DNA of 64,000 nt, taken from positions 5,287,197-5,351,196 of the forward strand of contig NZ_JACBZT010000001.1 in assembly GCF_013408985.1 (NCBI RefSeq), in the 5' to 3' direction. Shown here one piece after another: positions 37,078 to 45,957 of this stretch. A program made the position numbers and the translations under genes. Under the pieces are notes generated by a model. That model had not been told where the DNA came from. It saw only the letters and a program-made list of their open reading frames with translations, and made no database searches. Source of the stretch: Petropleomorpha daqingensis (lineage in GTDB: Bacteria; Actinomycetota; Actinomycetes; Mycobacteriales; Geodermatophilaceae). Position 1 is the stretch's first letter; every line of letters begins with the position of its first letter.

Positions 37078-39387
37078 TCAGCCCTCGGCCGAGCGGATCG
37101 CCCGCCAGACCCGCATCGGCGTGGTCGGCATGTCGATGTGCCGGACCCCGAGGTGCGCCACCGCGTCGACGACGGCGTTCTGCACGGCCGGCGTCGAGCC
37201 GATCGTGCCGGCCTCGCCGATCCCCTTCGCGCCGAGCGGGTTGTAGGCGGTCGGCGTCTCGGTGGTGACCAGCTCGAAGGTCGGCACCTCGGTCGCCGAG
37301 ACGATCGGGTAGTCGGCGAACGTCGACGTCGTGGGGTTGCCGTCGGCGTCGAAGAGCACCTCCTCGAGCAGCGCCTGGGCCGCGCCCTGCGCCAGGCCGC
37401 CGTGCCGCTGCCCCTCGGCGATCAGCGGGTTGAGGATCGTGCCGGCGTCGTCCAGCGCGACCAGCCGGACCAGGTCGGCCTTGCCCGACTCGACGTCGAC
37501 CTCGACCACCGCGACGTGCGCGCCGAACGGGTAGGTCGCCCCCGGCTGGCCGAACGTGGTGTGCACGAACAGCCGCTCGGCCCCGGCCAGCGCGGCGTAC
37601 GAGACGCCGGACCCCGGGACGCCGGCCACCCGCAGACCGCCCAGCTCCCGGTCGACCACGAGGTCGGCGGCGTCGACCTCCAGCTGCTCGGCCGCTCGCT
37701 CGCGGGCCAGCTGCAGCAGCTCGGTCGCCGCCTGGCGCACCGCGGCCCCGCCCAGCTGCAGGCTGCGCGAGCCGCCGGTGCCGCCGCCCCGGGGCACGAG
37801 GTCGGTGTCGCCCCACCGCACGGTGATCCGCTCCACCGGGATGCCGAGCTCCTCGCTGGCCAGCATCGCCCAGACCGTCGAGTGACCCTGCCCGTGCGGC
37901 GAGGTGCCGGTGAGGATGGTCGCCGAACCGTCCGGGTGGATCTCGACGGTGGCGTCCTCCTTCGGGCCACCGGCCTCGGCTCCCCCGCCGGTGATCTCCA
38001 CGTACACCGACAGCCCGATGCCCAGCTGCCGGACCTCGCCCCGCTCCCGCCGCCGCGCCTGCTCGGCGCGCAGCCCGGCGTAGTCCGCGGTCTCGAGCAC
38101 GCGGTCCAGCGCCGCGGCGTAGTCGCCGCAGTCGTAGACCGCGCCGGTGGGCGTGGTGTGCGGCTCGTCGAAGGGCGGCAGCAGGTTGCGCCGGCGCACC
38201 TCGGCCGGGTCCGCGCCGAGCTCCGCGGCGAACAGGTCGACGGCCCGCTCGATCGCGGCGGTGGCCTCCGGCCGGCCGGCGCCGCGGTACGCACCGACCG
38301 GGGTGGTGTTGGTGACGACGCTGGCGAACGAGGTCTGCACCACCGGGATGTCGTAGACGCCGGGCGCCATGAGCGCGGTGAGGCTGGGCAGCATCGCGCC
38401 GAACTTCGGGTAGGCGCCGGCGTCCTGCACCACGTGGATGCGGTAGGCCCGGATCCGGCCGTCCCGGTCGCCGCCGATCGTGATCGTCTGGACCTGGGCC
38501 CGGCCGTGCGCCATCCCGATCATGTTCTCCGAGCGGGTCTCGACCCACCGCACGGGCCGGCCGAGCTGCCGGGCGGCCAGGGCGACCACTGCGTGCTCCG
38601 GGTCGGCGCCGAACTTCGCCCCGAACGCGCCGCCGACGTCGGGCGTGACGATCCGCAGATCGGCGTCGGCCACGCCGAGCATGGTGCCGAGCACCGTCTT
38701 GCTGATCTGCGCGCCCTGGTTGGGCAGCCATACGGTGAGCCGGCCGGCGTCGTCCTGGGCCGCGGCGGCGGCGCGCACCTCCAGCGGCGCGACGGCGACC
38801 CGCTGGTTGACGATCTCGCGGGTGACCACCACCTCGCAGCCGGCGAAGGGGTCCTCCCCCGCCGCCTCCCGCCCCAGCGCGACGTTGGAGCCGGCATCGG
38901 GGAACAGCAGCACGTCGCCGGCCAGCGCCTCGCGGGGGTCGACGACGACCGGCAGCGGCTCGTAGTCGACCGCGACCAGCTCGGCGGCGTCCTCGCCGCT
39001 CCAGCGGTCCTCGGTGAGGACGACGGCCACCGGCTCACCGACGTAGCGGACGACGTCGCGGGCCAGCAGCGGCTGCGCCATCGCGCCCGGGTAGGCCCGC
39101 ATCGCGGGCTGCTGCGGCGGTGCGCCGGCCAGGTCGTCGGCGGTCAGGACGGCGACCACGCCCGGGACGCCGACCGCGCCCGAGGGGTCGATCGCGGTGA
39201 TGCGGGCGTGCGCCACCGGGGAGCGGACGAAGGTGGCGTGCACCGCACCGGCCAGCCGCTCGTCGACGAGGTCGTCGGTGTAGACGGCGCCGCGGGTGAG
39301 GAAGCCCGGGTCCTCGACCCGCAGGACCCGCGTGCCGAGGATGCTGCCGCGGAGCTCGCCGGCGGGCGCTTCGGTGGTGTCGGTCAC
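37078..39387 (-). CDS. CoxL-like molybdenum hydroxylase large subunit (form II)
   Basis: A 769-residue xanthine dehydrogenase/CO dehydrogenase-family large subunit binding the molybdopterin cofactor. The active-site loop reads AYRGAGR (366-372), which is the form II CoxL signature rather than the AYXCSFR of true CO dehydrogenase. The C-terminal GIGEAGTIG carries the expected catalytic Glu. [23 protein letters not shown] and [18 protein letters not shown] are also present. No FAD or [2Fe-2S] subunit gene is adjacent, so it is an orphan; the reaction is unknown. The GTG start at 39387 has CAGAAT 6 bases upstream. Confidence 0.92.
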   Translation of the reverse strand: MTDTTEAPAGELRGSILGTRVLRVEDPGFLTRGAVYTDDLVDERLAGAVHATFVRSPVAHARITAIDPSGAVGVPGVVAVLTADDLAGAPPQQPAMRAYPGAMAQPLLARDVVRYVGEPVAVVLTEDRWSGEDAAELVAVDYEPLPVVVDPREALAGDVLLFPDAGSNVALGREAAGEDPFAGCEVVVTREIVNQRVAVAPLEVRAAAAAQDDAGRLTVWLPNQGAQISKTVLGTMLGVADADLRIVTPDVGGAFGAKFGADPEHAVVALAARQLGRPVRWVETRSENMIGMAHGRAQVQTITIGGDRDGRIRAYRIHVVQDAGAYPKFGAMLPSLTALMAPGVYDIPVVQTSFASVVTNTTPVGAYRGAGRPEATAAIERAVDLFAAELGADPAEVRRRNLLPPFDEPHTTPTGAVYDCGDYAAALDRVLETADYAGLRAEQARRRERGEVRQLGIGLSVYVEITGGGAEAGGPKEDATVEIHPDGSATILTGTSPHGQGHSTVWAMLASEELGIPVERITVRWGDTDLVPRGGGTGGSRSLQLGGAAVRQAATELLQLARERAAEQLEVDAADLVVDRELGGLRVAGVPGSGVSYAALAGAERLFVHTTFGQPGATYPFGAHVAVVEVDVESGKADLVRLVALDDAGTILNPLIAEGQRHGGLAQGAAQALLEEVLFDADGNPTTSTFADYPIVSATEVPTFELVTTETPTAYNPLGAKGIGEAGTIGSTPAVQNAVVDAVAHLGVRHIDMPTTPMRVWRAIRSAEG

Positions 39388-39513
39388 GGCCGCATTCTGC
39401 GCCGCGCAGCTGACCGCCCCGGTGCCCCCGCCGCGGCGCGATGATTTCTGCGGCGGCGAGCCGTCTCTTCCCCGCGGGCTCCCGCCCACCCGATCAACTG
39501 CGGAGGAGATGCG

Positions 39514-39927
39514 ATGTCCGTCCAGCTGAACCCGTACCTGAGCTTCCGCGACAACACCCGCCAGGCGATGGAGTTCTACTCCTCCGTCTTCGGCGGCACC
39601 CTGACGATCTCCACGTTCAAGGAGTACCAGGCGTCGTCGGACCCGTCGGAGGACGACCTGGTCATGCACAGCCAGCTCGAGGGCGACCACGGCGTGGTCT
39701 TCATGGCGTCGGACACCCCCAGCCGGATGGAGTACAAGCCGGGCACGAACTTCAGCATGTCGCTGTCCGGGGACGACGAGACCGTGCTGCGGGGCTGGTT
39801 CGACCGGCTCGCCGACGGCGGCACGGTGACCATGCCGCTGGACAAGGCGCCGTGGGGCGACCTGTTCGGCATGTGCACCGACAAGTTCGGCATCGCCTGG
39901 CTGGTCAACGTCTCCGGCCAGGGCTGA
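39514..39927 (+). CDS. VOC/PhnB-like glyoxalase-fold protein
   Basis: A 137-residue protein of the PhnB/VOC type: NPYLSFRDNTRQAMEFYSSVFGGTLTISTF at the N-terminus, LEGDHGVVFMASDTP in the middle and PLDKAPWGDLFGMCTDKFGIAWLVNVSG at the C-terminus. Such proteins often bind a small ligand or metal; function here is not known. The ATG has GGAGGAG 5 bases upstream. It stands alone, divergent from the CoxL-like gene, and is followed by a hairpin at 39942-39970. Confidence 0.9.
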   Translation: MSVQLNPYLSFRDNTRQAMEFYSSVFGGTLTISTFKEYQASSDPSEDDLVMHSQLEGDHGVVFMASDTPSRMEYKPGTNFSMSLSGDDETVLRGWFDRLADGGTVTMPLDKAPWGDLFGMCTDKFGIAWLVNVSGQG

Positions 39928-39941
39928 GGACCGGGGCCGGC

Positions 39942-39970
39942 CGCGGCGGGTGGGGTCAGGACCCGCCGCG
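39942..39970 (+). terminator. Terminator after VOC gene
   Basis: CGCGGCGGGT at 39942-39951 pairs perfectly with ACCCGCCGCG at 39961-39970 around a 9-base loop, with further GC-rich flanks. Confidence 0.55.
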
Positions 39971-40058
39971 ACCGGGCCGGCGTCAGGAGTTCGGACGACA
40001 CCGGGGTCACGGGTGCCGCTGCCCTCTCAGAGGACGTGGCCCCCGCCCAGATACGTCC

Positions 40059-40685
40059 TCACCCGGTGAGCGCCGCGGTGACCCCGACGCCGACCAGCGA
40101 GGCCCCGGCGATCCGCTGCGACCAGACGACGACGCCGGGCCGGCGCAGCCGGGCGAGCGCGGCCGAGGCCACGCCGATCAGCCCCGCGAACCAGACCATC
40201 GCCACGGCCACGTCGATCGAGGAGAGCAGCAGGCTCCACCCGAGCACCGGCTGCCCGGCCGGCACGAACTGCGGCACGCCGGCCAGGTAGAACATCCCGA
40301 TCTTGGGGTTGAGCAGGTCGCTGCACAGCCCGGCCGCGAACGCGCTGCGCAGCCGGTCCGGATGGCGGCTCGGTGCCGGCGCCGCGACCGGCCGCGCCCG
40401 GCGCACCAGCGGCGCCAGCAGGGGCACCAGCCCGAGGACGACGAGGTAGCCCGCGCCGGCGAACCGGATGCCGTCGTACACCGCCGGGGAACGGGCCAGG
40501 ACGCCGGCCAGCCCGATGCCGCTGGCCGCGCCCCACGCCAGGGAGCCGACCGCGATGCCGGCGGCCGAGGCCGCGCCGAGCCGGGGGCCACCGCGGACCG
40601 CGCTTCCGACGACCAGGACGTCGTCCGGCCCGGGGCTCAGCGACAGGACCGCGGCGAGGAGCACGAAACCCCAGAGGCCGTCCAT
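40059..40685 (-). CDS. LysE/RhtB-family exporter
   Basis: A 208-residue membrane protein with about six hydrophobic segments. The N-terminal SLSPGPDDVLVVGSAVRGGPRLG is the LysE/RhtB signature, and the segment NPKIGMFYLAGVPQFV is also typical. The family exports amino acids such as lysine or homoserine lactones. The ATG at 40685 opens directly into the first membrane segment. It is the probable second gene of a minus-strand pair, 112 bases downstream of the uncharacterised gene at 40798. Confidence 0.9.
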   Translation of the reverse strand: MDGLWGFVLLAAVLSLSPGPDDVLVVGSAVRGGPRLGAASAAGIAVGSLAWGAASGIGLAGVLARSPAVYDGIRFAGAGYLVVLGLVPLLAPLVRRARPVAAPAPSRHPDRLRSAFAAGLCSDLLNPKIGMFYLAGVPQFVPAGQPVLGWSLLLSSIDVAVAMVWFAGLIGVASAALARLRRPGVVVWSQRIAGASLVGVGVTAALTG

Positions 40686-40797
40686 GCCCGGGCGGAGGCG
40701 CCGGCGCGCGCCGGGATCCCGAACGGGTGGCGCGCGACGTCGCGCGCGGGTGCGGCGTGCCCGTCGGTGCCCGCGTGGGGGCGGAGGGTGAGCCGGC

Positions 40798-41445
40798 TCA
40801 GAACTGCGGGGCAGCCACCCGAGCGGGGGCCGGTTGGACCCAGCCGATCGTCGACGGCTCGCGCAGCGCGACGTCGGGCTGACGGATGCCGAGCTCGGCG
40901 AGCGCGTCCTCGAAGCACTCGTGCAGCAGCACGAGGCGCTCGACCAGCCGCCCGATGTACCGCAGCGACGACGGGACGGCGAACGGCCGCTGCATGAGGA
41001 ACCAGAAGAAGCGGTCGAGGTCGCGGCCCTCGTCGTACTCGCGCATCTCCGTCTGGCTCGGCTCGTAGCCGATCGCGGCGAGGAACAGCGTGGCCACCCG
41101 GCGGTGCAGGGCGACCGTCGTCCGCGCGTAGGCACCGACGGCGTCGTCCACCTGGTCGGCGGTCATCCCCGGCGCGGGGGCCCATCCGTCGGCCGCCGTC
41201 GGCGGGCGGACGACCAGCCCGACGGCGCGGCCGAGCAGCGGCACCAGCCGTGGTCGGTCGGCGTCGGCGAGCAGGTCGTTGGCGTGCCGCAGCACTGCTG
41301 CGAGCTCCCTGTCGACGCAGGCCGGGGAGTCGCTGAACGGCTCACCGGCGAGCAGTGACGTGTACTCCAGGAAGCAGGCGCCCTTGGCAGGGTTCTTGTG
41401 CTTGCCCCGGCTCAGGACCGGCAGCAGGTCCGGGATCACGGCCAT
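40798..41445 (-). CDS. Uncharacterised 215-residue protein
   Basis: A soluble protein of 215 residues that I do not recognise. It starts MAVIPDLLPVLSRGKHKNPAKGACFLEYTSLLAGEPFSDSP, contains RDLDRFFWFLMQRPFAVP, and is largely alpha-helical in appearance with several conserved-looking charged residues. A TAGCCT hexamer lies 5 bases before the ATG, suggesting leaderless translation. The LysE gene follows on the same strand. No domain can be assigned; it is too long and regular in codon use to be spurious. Confidence 0.75.
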   Translation of the reverse strand: MAVIPDLLPVLSRGKHKNPAKGACFLEYTSLLAGEPFSDSPACVDRELAAVLRHANDLLADADRPRLVPLLGRAVGLVVRPPTAADGWAPAPGMTADQVDDAVGAYARTTVALHRRVATLFLAAIGYEPSQTEMREYDEGRDLDRFFWFLMQRPFAVPSSLRYIGRLVERLVLLHECFEDALAELGIRQPDVALREPSTIGWVQPAPARVAAPQF

Positions 41446-41450
41446 ACGGC

Positions 41451-41456
41451 AGGCTA
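41451..41456 (-). promoter_or_regulatory. -10 element of gene 40798-41445
   Basis: TAGCCT on the minus strand lies 5 bases before the ATG at 41445. Confidence 0.45.
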
Positions 41457-41499
41457 GCCGCGACCGGTGTCCCACCGGGCGGGTTCGCGCGCGGCGGTC

Positions 41500-41817
41500 T
41501 CAGGCCGCGGCGCGGTGCCGGCCGGTGGTGCGCTGGACGGCCGAGGACCAGTTGCTGGCCAGGGCGGCGATGGTCGCCATGGCCTCTTCGTAGATGTCCT
41601 CGTGCACGTCGTGGTGCGACTCGGCGACCGGGGCCGGAGCAGGAGCCGGGGCGGGGGCCGGCTCGGCGGGCGGCTGCTGCGCGCGGACCGCCGCGAACTC
41701 CCTCGTGGCGTCGGGCTGGGCCGCGGTGAGCGTGAGGGCCACCGTCGGGAGCGGACCGGCCGGGGCGGCCGCCACCGGGATCCGCGTGAGCACCTGGGTG
41801 TCTCCGGAAGTCGTCAC
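41500..41817 (-). CDS. Ala/Pro-rich hypothetical protein
   Basis: A 105-residue ORF starting GTG with MTTSGDTQVLTRIPVAAAPAGPLPTVALTLTAAQPD, then a Pro-Ala repeat linker ([15 protein letters not shown]) and an acidic/hydrophobic end with HHDVHEDIYEEAMATIAALASNWS. The ending IYEEAMATIAAL recalls an amphipathic helix. It is divergent from the histidine kinase gene, sharing a 66-base intergenic region. I know of no family; the function is unknown, and the start is a guess. Confidence 0.5.
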   Translation of the reverse strand: MTTSGDTQVLTRIPVAAAPAGPLPTVALTLTAAQPDATREFAAVRAQQPPAEPAPAPAPAPAPVAESHHDVHEDIYEEAMATIAALASNWSSAVQRTTGRHRAAA

Positions 41818-41883
41818 GGCCTTGCTATCGGCGTCCCGGCGGCGTGCCGTGACCGCTACCGGCAGGCTGCCCGCACCGCCATC

Positions 41884-44130
41884 ATGGCGCGCATGCGCGG
41901 CCTGCGCGGCACGGTGCCGGGCTCGTGGGGACGCCGGTGGCCCGTGGTGCTCGCCGCCGGCCTGCTCGTGCTCGGGATCATCGGGACGGCGGTGCGGCTG
42001 GACGCCCCCGCCGACGGCAGTTCGCTGCCGTTCGGGGCGTCGACGTGGCAGACCGGGGCCGTCGTCGTCGACGTCCCCTCCCCCACGGATGGCGGGTTGC
42101 GCACCGGGGACGAGGTGCGCGCGATCGCCGGAGCCCGCTTCGCCGATGGCCTGGGGCAGGTGCCCGAACCGGCGCCGGGCGACGTGCTGCGCTACGACCT
42201 CGCCGGCGACGCGGCCCGCTCGGTGCGGGTGGACCGCCCGGCGATCGGCCCGCTGGTCGCGGCCGGCTGGGGCGACCTCGTCTTCGTCCTGGCCCTCGGC
42301 GGCCTGGCGGTCGCGCTCTGGCTGCGGCGCCCCGACGAGCCGGCCACCGCCCCCCTGCTGGTGGCCGCCGCAGGACTGTTCGGCAGCACCATGACCGTCG
42401 TCGCCGGCCTGCCCGCCCTCGCCCTGGCCACCGGCGGACCACCGCTGTGGCTGTACTACGCGAACACCATCGGCGCGTACTCGATCGCCTGGGGCGCAGT
42501 GCTCGCGATGACGTTCCTCGTCGCGCCCGGCCATCCCTGGCTGACCCGCCGGCCAGGGCGGGTGCTCGGCCTGGCGTACGCCGGGCCGCCGGCTGCCGTG
42601 GCGGTGTGGGCGGTCGCGCTGCTGCTCGCGGTCGACGACCCGATCCGGCGGCTGGGCCTGCTCGGCGCGGGGCAGACCGCGGTGACCGCCGCGTCGCTCC
42701 TCGTCGGGATCGTCGCGGGGGTCGTGGCCTACCGCGGTGCCGCCGATCCGCTCACCCGGGCCCGCCTGCGCTGGATCGCCGGCGGTGGGGCCGTCGCCAC
42801 GCTGACCGGCATCGTCGGGTGGAGCCTGCCGGAGCTGCTCACCGGCAGCCATCCCCTCCCACCCGGCGCGTACGGCCTGTCCGGGCTGCCGTTCGTCGTC
42901 GGCCTCGCCGTCGCGCTGCGCCGGCACCGGCTCTTCGACCTGGAACGGCTGGCCAACCGGTCGCTGGTGTACGCCGTCGTCCTCGCCGTCCTCGTCGGGG
43001 TGTACGTGCTCGCCGTGGCACTGCTCGCCTCCGGGCTGCGGCTCTCCGACGGGGTGGCCGCCGGGCTGGCCGCCGCGCTGGCCGCGCTCGCCCTCGCCCC
43101 GCTGCGGGCCGGCGCCCGGACGGCGGTGAACCGGCTGATGTACGGCCAGCGCGACGACCCGGCGCGCGTGCTGGCCGCGCTCGGCGGCCGCCTGGAGGCG
43201 GCGCTGCGCCCGGGCGACGTCGCCGGCACCGTCGTCGACACCGTGACCCGCTCGCTGCGCGTTCCGTTCGCCGCGCTCGACCTCGCCGAGGGCTCCGGGT
43301 TCCGCACGCTCGCTGCCACCGGGCGTCCCGCCGGCGCCGTCCACGAGGAGCCGCTGGTGCACCTCGGTGAGACCGTCGGCCGGCTGCGGGTCTCCGGTCG
43401 CGGACCCGAGGATCCCCTCGACCCGGTCGACCTGGCGCTGCTGCGCTCGCTCGCCGCGCAGGTGGGACCGGCGGTGCTGGCGGTGCGGCTGCACGAGGAG
43501 GTGCTCCGGTCGCGCACCGCGATCGTGGCGTCGCGGGAGGACGAGCGCCGGCGGCTGCGCCGCGAGCTGCACGACGGGATCGGACCGTCGCTGGCCGCCA
43601 TCGCCCTGAAGACGGGCCTGGCCGAGCGCCAGGTGCCGCAGGGACCGGCGCGCGCCCTGCTCGGGCAGATCAGCGGCGAGGTGCAGAACAGCATCGCCGA
43701 CGTGCGGCGGGTGGTGGACACCCTGCGACCGCCGGCGCTCGACGAGCTGGGCCTCGTCGGCGCGCTGACCGCCCGGGCGGCCGCGCTGTCCGGCGACCTG
43801 GAGATCGCGGTGACCGGGCCGGCGGACCGGCCGGTCCTGCCGGCCGGGGTGGAGACGGCGGCCTACCGGATCGCGGTCGAGGCGATGACCAACGCGGCCC
43901 GGCACAGCGGCGGCTCCCGCTGCACGGTCACCGTCACCGTGGACGAGGACCGGGTCGAGGTCGGCGTCGTCGACGACGGCAGCGGCCTGCCCGGCGTCCG
44001 GCGGCCGGGCGTGGGCCTGCGGTCGATGAGCGAGCGCGCCGCGGAGATCGGGGGCACGTGCGAGGTCAGCAGCCCGGACGGGGCCGGCACGTCGGTGCAC
44101 GCCCTCCTGCCCCTCGGAGCCCCGGCGTGA
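41884..44130 (+). CDS. Sensor histidine kinase (HisKA_3 type) with PDZ-like and membrane parts
   Basis: A 748-residue sensor kinase. A PDZ-like segment at about 55-90 (VVVDVPSPTDGGLRTGDEVRAIAG) lies outside the first membrane helix, followed by about eight hydrophobic segments, a GAF-like region near 420-540, and then the dimerisation/phosphoacceptor domain EDERRRLRRELHDGIGPSLAAI, with H563. The HATPase domain ends DDGSGLPGVRRPGVGLRSMSERA. The response regulator gene overlaps its stop (GTGA), so the pair is one system. It heads a unit leading to a multicopper oxidase. Confidence 0.92.
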   Translation: MARMRGLRGTVPGSWGRRWPVVLAAGLLVLGIIGTAVRLDAPADGSSLPFGASTWQTGAVVVDVPSPTDGGLRTGDEVRAIAGARFADGLGQVPEPAPGDVLRYDLAGDAARSVRVDRPAIGPLVAAGWGDLVFVLALGGLAVALWLRRPDEPATAPLLVAAAGLFGSTMTVVAGLPALALATGGPPLWLYYANTIGAYSIAWGAVLAMTFLVAPGHPWLTRRPGRVLGLAYAGPPAAVAVWAVALLLAVDDPIRRLGLLGAGQTAVTAASLLVGIVAGVVAYRGAADPLTRARLRWIAGGGAVATLTGIVGWSLPELLTGSHPLPPGAYGLSGLPFVVGLAVALRRHRLFDLERLANRSLVYAVVLAVLVGVYVLAVALLASGLRLSDGVAAGLAAALAALALAPLRAGARTAVNRLMYGQRDDPARVLAALGGRLEAALRPGDVAGTVVDTVTRSLRVPFAALDLAEGSGFRTLAATGRPAGAVHEEPLVHLGETVGRLRVSGRGPEDPLDPVDLALLRSLAAQVGPAVLAVRLHEEVLRSRTAIVASREDERRRLRRELHDGIGPSLAAIALKTGLAERQVPQGPARALLGQISGEVQNSIADVRRVVDTLRPPALDELGLVGALTARAAALSGDLEIAVTGPADRPVLPAGVETAAYRIAVEAMTNAARHSGGSRCTVTVTVDEDRVEVGVVDDGSGLPGVRRPGVGLRSMSERAAEIGGTCEVSSPDGAGTSVHALLPLGAPA

Positions 44131-44774
44131 TCCGGGTCGTGCTGGCCGACGACCACCCGGTCTTCGCCGAGGGGTTGAGGACCGTCCTGGAGGCCGAGAC
44201 CGACGTGCGGGTCGTCGCGGTGGCCGGCACCGGCCGGGCGGCGGTCGAGGCGGCCACCGCCGAGGTCCCGGAGGTCGCCGTCCTGGACATCGCGATGCCC
44301 GACGGCGACGGGTTGTGGGCGACCGCGCGGCTGCGCGAAGCGGGGCTGCCCACCCGGGTGCTGGTCCTGACCATGTCCGACGACGCGGAGAGCGTGTTCG
44401 CCGCGCTGCGGGCCGGCGCCGCCGGCTACACCGTCAAGGGCGCCGGCCCCGACGAGGTGGTGGCTGCGGTCCGGGCCGTCGCGAGGGGCGAGGTCCTGTT
44501 CGGCCAGGGCGTGGCCGAGCGGATGCTCCGGCACTTCACCCGGGCCGCGACGACCGGACCGTTCCCGCAGCTGACCGAGCGGGAGCACGAGGTGCTCGAC
44601 CTGCTGGCCCGGGGCCTCGACAACCCGGCGGTCGCCCGCCGGCTGGCGCTGTCGGGCAAGACCGTGCGCAACCACGTCTCCAACATCATCTCCAAGCTGC
44701 AGGTGGTCGACCGGACGGCGGCCATCATCCGGGCGCGGGACGCCGGGCTGGGCGGGGTCCCCGGCCGCTCCTGA
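44127..44774 (+). CDS. NarL/FixJ-type response regulator
   Basis: A 215-residue response regulator. The receiver domain (about 1-120) has the phosphoacceptor D54 in AVLDIAMPDGDGL, acidic residues in ADDHPVF near the start and conserved K in AAGYTVKGAG. The LuxR-type HTH (about 148-210: LTEREHEVLDLLARGLDNPAVARRLALSGKTVRNHVSNIISKLQ) binds DNA. It is the cognate regulator of the upstream kinase, whose stop overlaps its GTG start. Its target is unknown; the downstream membrane/oxidase genes are the obvious candidate. Confidence 0.95.
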   Translation: MIRVVLADDHPVFAEGLRTVLEAETDVRVVAVAGTGRAAVEAATAEVPEVAVLDIAMPDGDGLWATARLREAGLPTRVLVLTMSDDAESVFAALRAGAAGYTVKGAGPDEVVAAVRAVARGEVLFGQGVAERMLRHFTRAATTGPFPQLTEREHEVLDLLARGLDNPAVARRLALSGKTVRNHVSNIISKLQVVDRTAAIIRARDAGLGGVPGRS

Positions 44775-44828
44775 GAATCCCGGGCTCCCGCGGGACATCG
44801 TCCCGTGACGGCGGGACGGCGCCGCCCC

Positions 44829-44834
44829 GACGCT
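44829..44834 (+). promoter_or_regulatory. -10 element before membrane protein gene
   Basis: GACGCT lies 6 bases before the ATG at 44841, a possible second start point for the membrane protein/oxidase part of the operon. Confidence 0.35.
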
Positions 44835-44840
44835 GCCCGC

Positions 44841-45488
44841 ATGAGCACGACGACCACCGCCCCGTTCCGGGGGGCCACCGCTGACAGCCGGGCGCGAGCG
44901 GCCGCTCTGCTCAGCGGCGCAACCGGCGTCGCGGCGAACGTGCTGCTCGTGCTGTTGTTCGCCCTCGCCGAGCCGTTCTCCGGCGCCTCGAACGCGGCGT
45001 CCTGGCTCGGACCGGCCGACGACTGGCTCATGGTGCCGCAGTTCGCCGCGCTGATCCCGGTGGCGCTCGCCCTCGGCCGGCGGTTGCCGGCCACGCGGTG
45101 GGCCCGGGCGCTGAGCGCCGCCGGCGCCGTGGCCATGGCCGTGATCGTGCTGGCGCAGCTGGCGCTGGTCCTCGGTCTGCTCGCCTTCGAGGTCCAGGTC
45201 GGCGTCGTCGTGGGCGCGATCGTCGTCCTCTACCTCTGGCTGCTCGGCACGAGCCTCGTCGGCCACCGCACGGGCCTGCTGCCCCGCCCGGCCACGCGGG
45301 CCGGCGTCCTGCTCGGGACGTCGCTCCCGGTCGGGGCGGCCCTCGTCGCGGCCGGCCTGCTGGTCCCCGGCCCCGCCCGGTGGGCCCTCTGGGCTCCCGG
45401 GTTCGCCCTCGGCGCCGCCGGCTGGCTGACGCTGCCCGTCTTCCCCCTCCTGGTCGCACGGTCCGTCCTTCGGAAGGAGCACCCATGA
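44841..45488 (+). CDS. Hypothetical six-TM membrane protein
   Basis: A 215-residue protein with about six hydrophobic segments and little else that is recognisable: after a polar MSTTTTAPFRGATADSRARA, segments such as LLVLLFALAEPFSG and VVVGAIVVLYLWLLGTSL follow. It overlaps the next gene's start (ATGA), so the two are coupled. I do not recognise a family. Position between the response regulator and the multicopper oxidase suggests a role in that system. Confidence 0.75.
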   Translation: MSTTTTAPFRGATADSRARAAALLSGATGVAANVLLVLLFALAEPFSGASNAASWLGPADDWLMVPQFAALIPVALALGRRLPATRWARALSAAGAVAMAVIVLAQLALVLGLLAFEVQVGVVVGAIVVLYLWLLGTSLVGHRTGLLPRPATRAGVLLGTSLPVGAALVAAGLLVPGPARWALWAPGFALGAAGWLTLPVFPLLVARSVLRKEHP

Positions 45489-45955
45489 GAACCACCTACC
45501 GGGTCCTGGCCTACCTGATCGCGCTGGAGGTGGTCGTCCAGGCGGGCGCCCTGGCGCTGGGGGTCGCCGGTCTCGTGCACTGGGTCGACGGCGGCGGCGT
45601 GCTCGACAGCGCTGTGGTCGAGGGGGACAGCGACCCGTTCCCCGAGGTCGTGGGCCTCATCGTGCACGGGATCAACGGCGGGATCGTCGTCCCGGTGCTG
45701 GCCCTGCTGCTGCTGATCGCGTCGTTCTTCGCCCGCGTCCCCCGCGGGATCCCGTGGGCGCTGGCCGTGCTGGGGTTCGTCGTCGTCCAGGTGATGCTCG
45801 GCTACTCGCTCGCGGACGTGCCCGCGCTGGGCGCCGTGCACGGCATCAACGCGCTGCTGCTGTTCACCGCGGCGCTGATCACCGCTCGCCGCGCGCGGGT
45901 GCGCCGGCCGGCGGCCGAGGACGTCGCCCCGGCGACGGCGGACACGCCGGTCTGA
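45485..45955 (+). CDS. Four-TM membrane protein with repeated HGIN motifs
   Basis: A 156-residue protein with four predicted membrane helices, possibly in the DUF6220 family. Two helices begin with nearly identical motifs, HGINGG at residue 61 and HGINAL at residue 119, and a third histidine is at 32. Paired in-membrane histidines are how b-type cytochromes hold heme, so a heme- or quinone-linked role is possible, but this is inference from the residue pattern alone. It is translationally coupled upstream and followed by the multicopper oxidase after 2 bases. Confidence 0.75.
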   Translation: MRTTYRVLAYLIALEVVVQAGALALGVAGLVHWVDGGGVLDSAVVEGDSDPFPEVVGLIVHGINGGIVVPVLALLLLIASFFARVPRGIPWALAVLGFVVVQVMLGYSLADVPALGAVHGINALLLFTAALITARRARVRRPAAEDVAPATADTPV

Positions 45956-45957
45956 CC

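Noticed and set aside
33509-38731. Very long minus-strand open frame of 1740 codons
   Set aside because: It runs through gpsA and the lipoprotein and CoxL-like genes; only the last 187 residues, from 34072, form a real gene (RibD-like).
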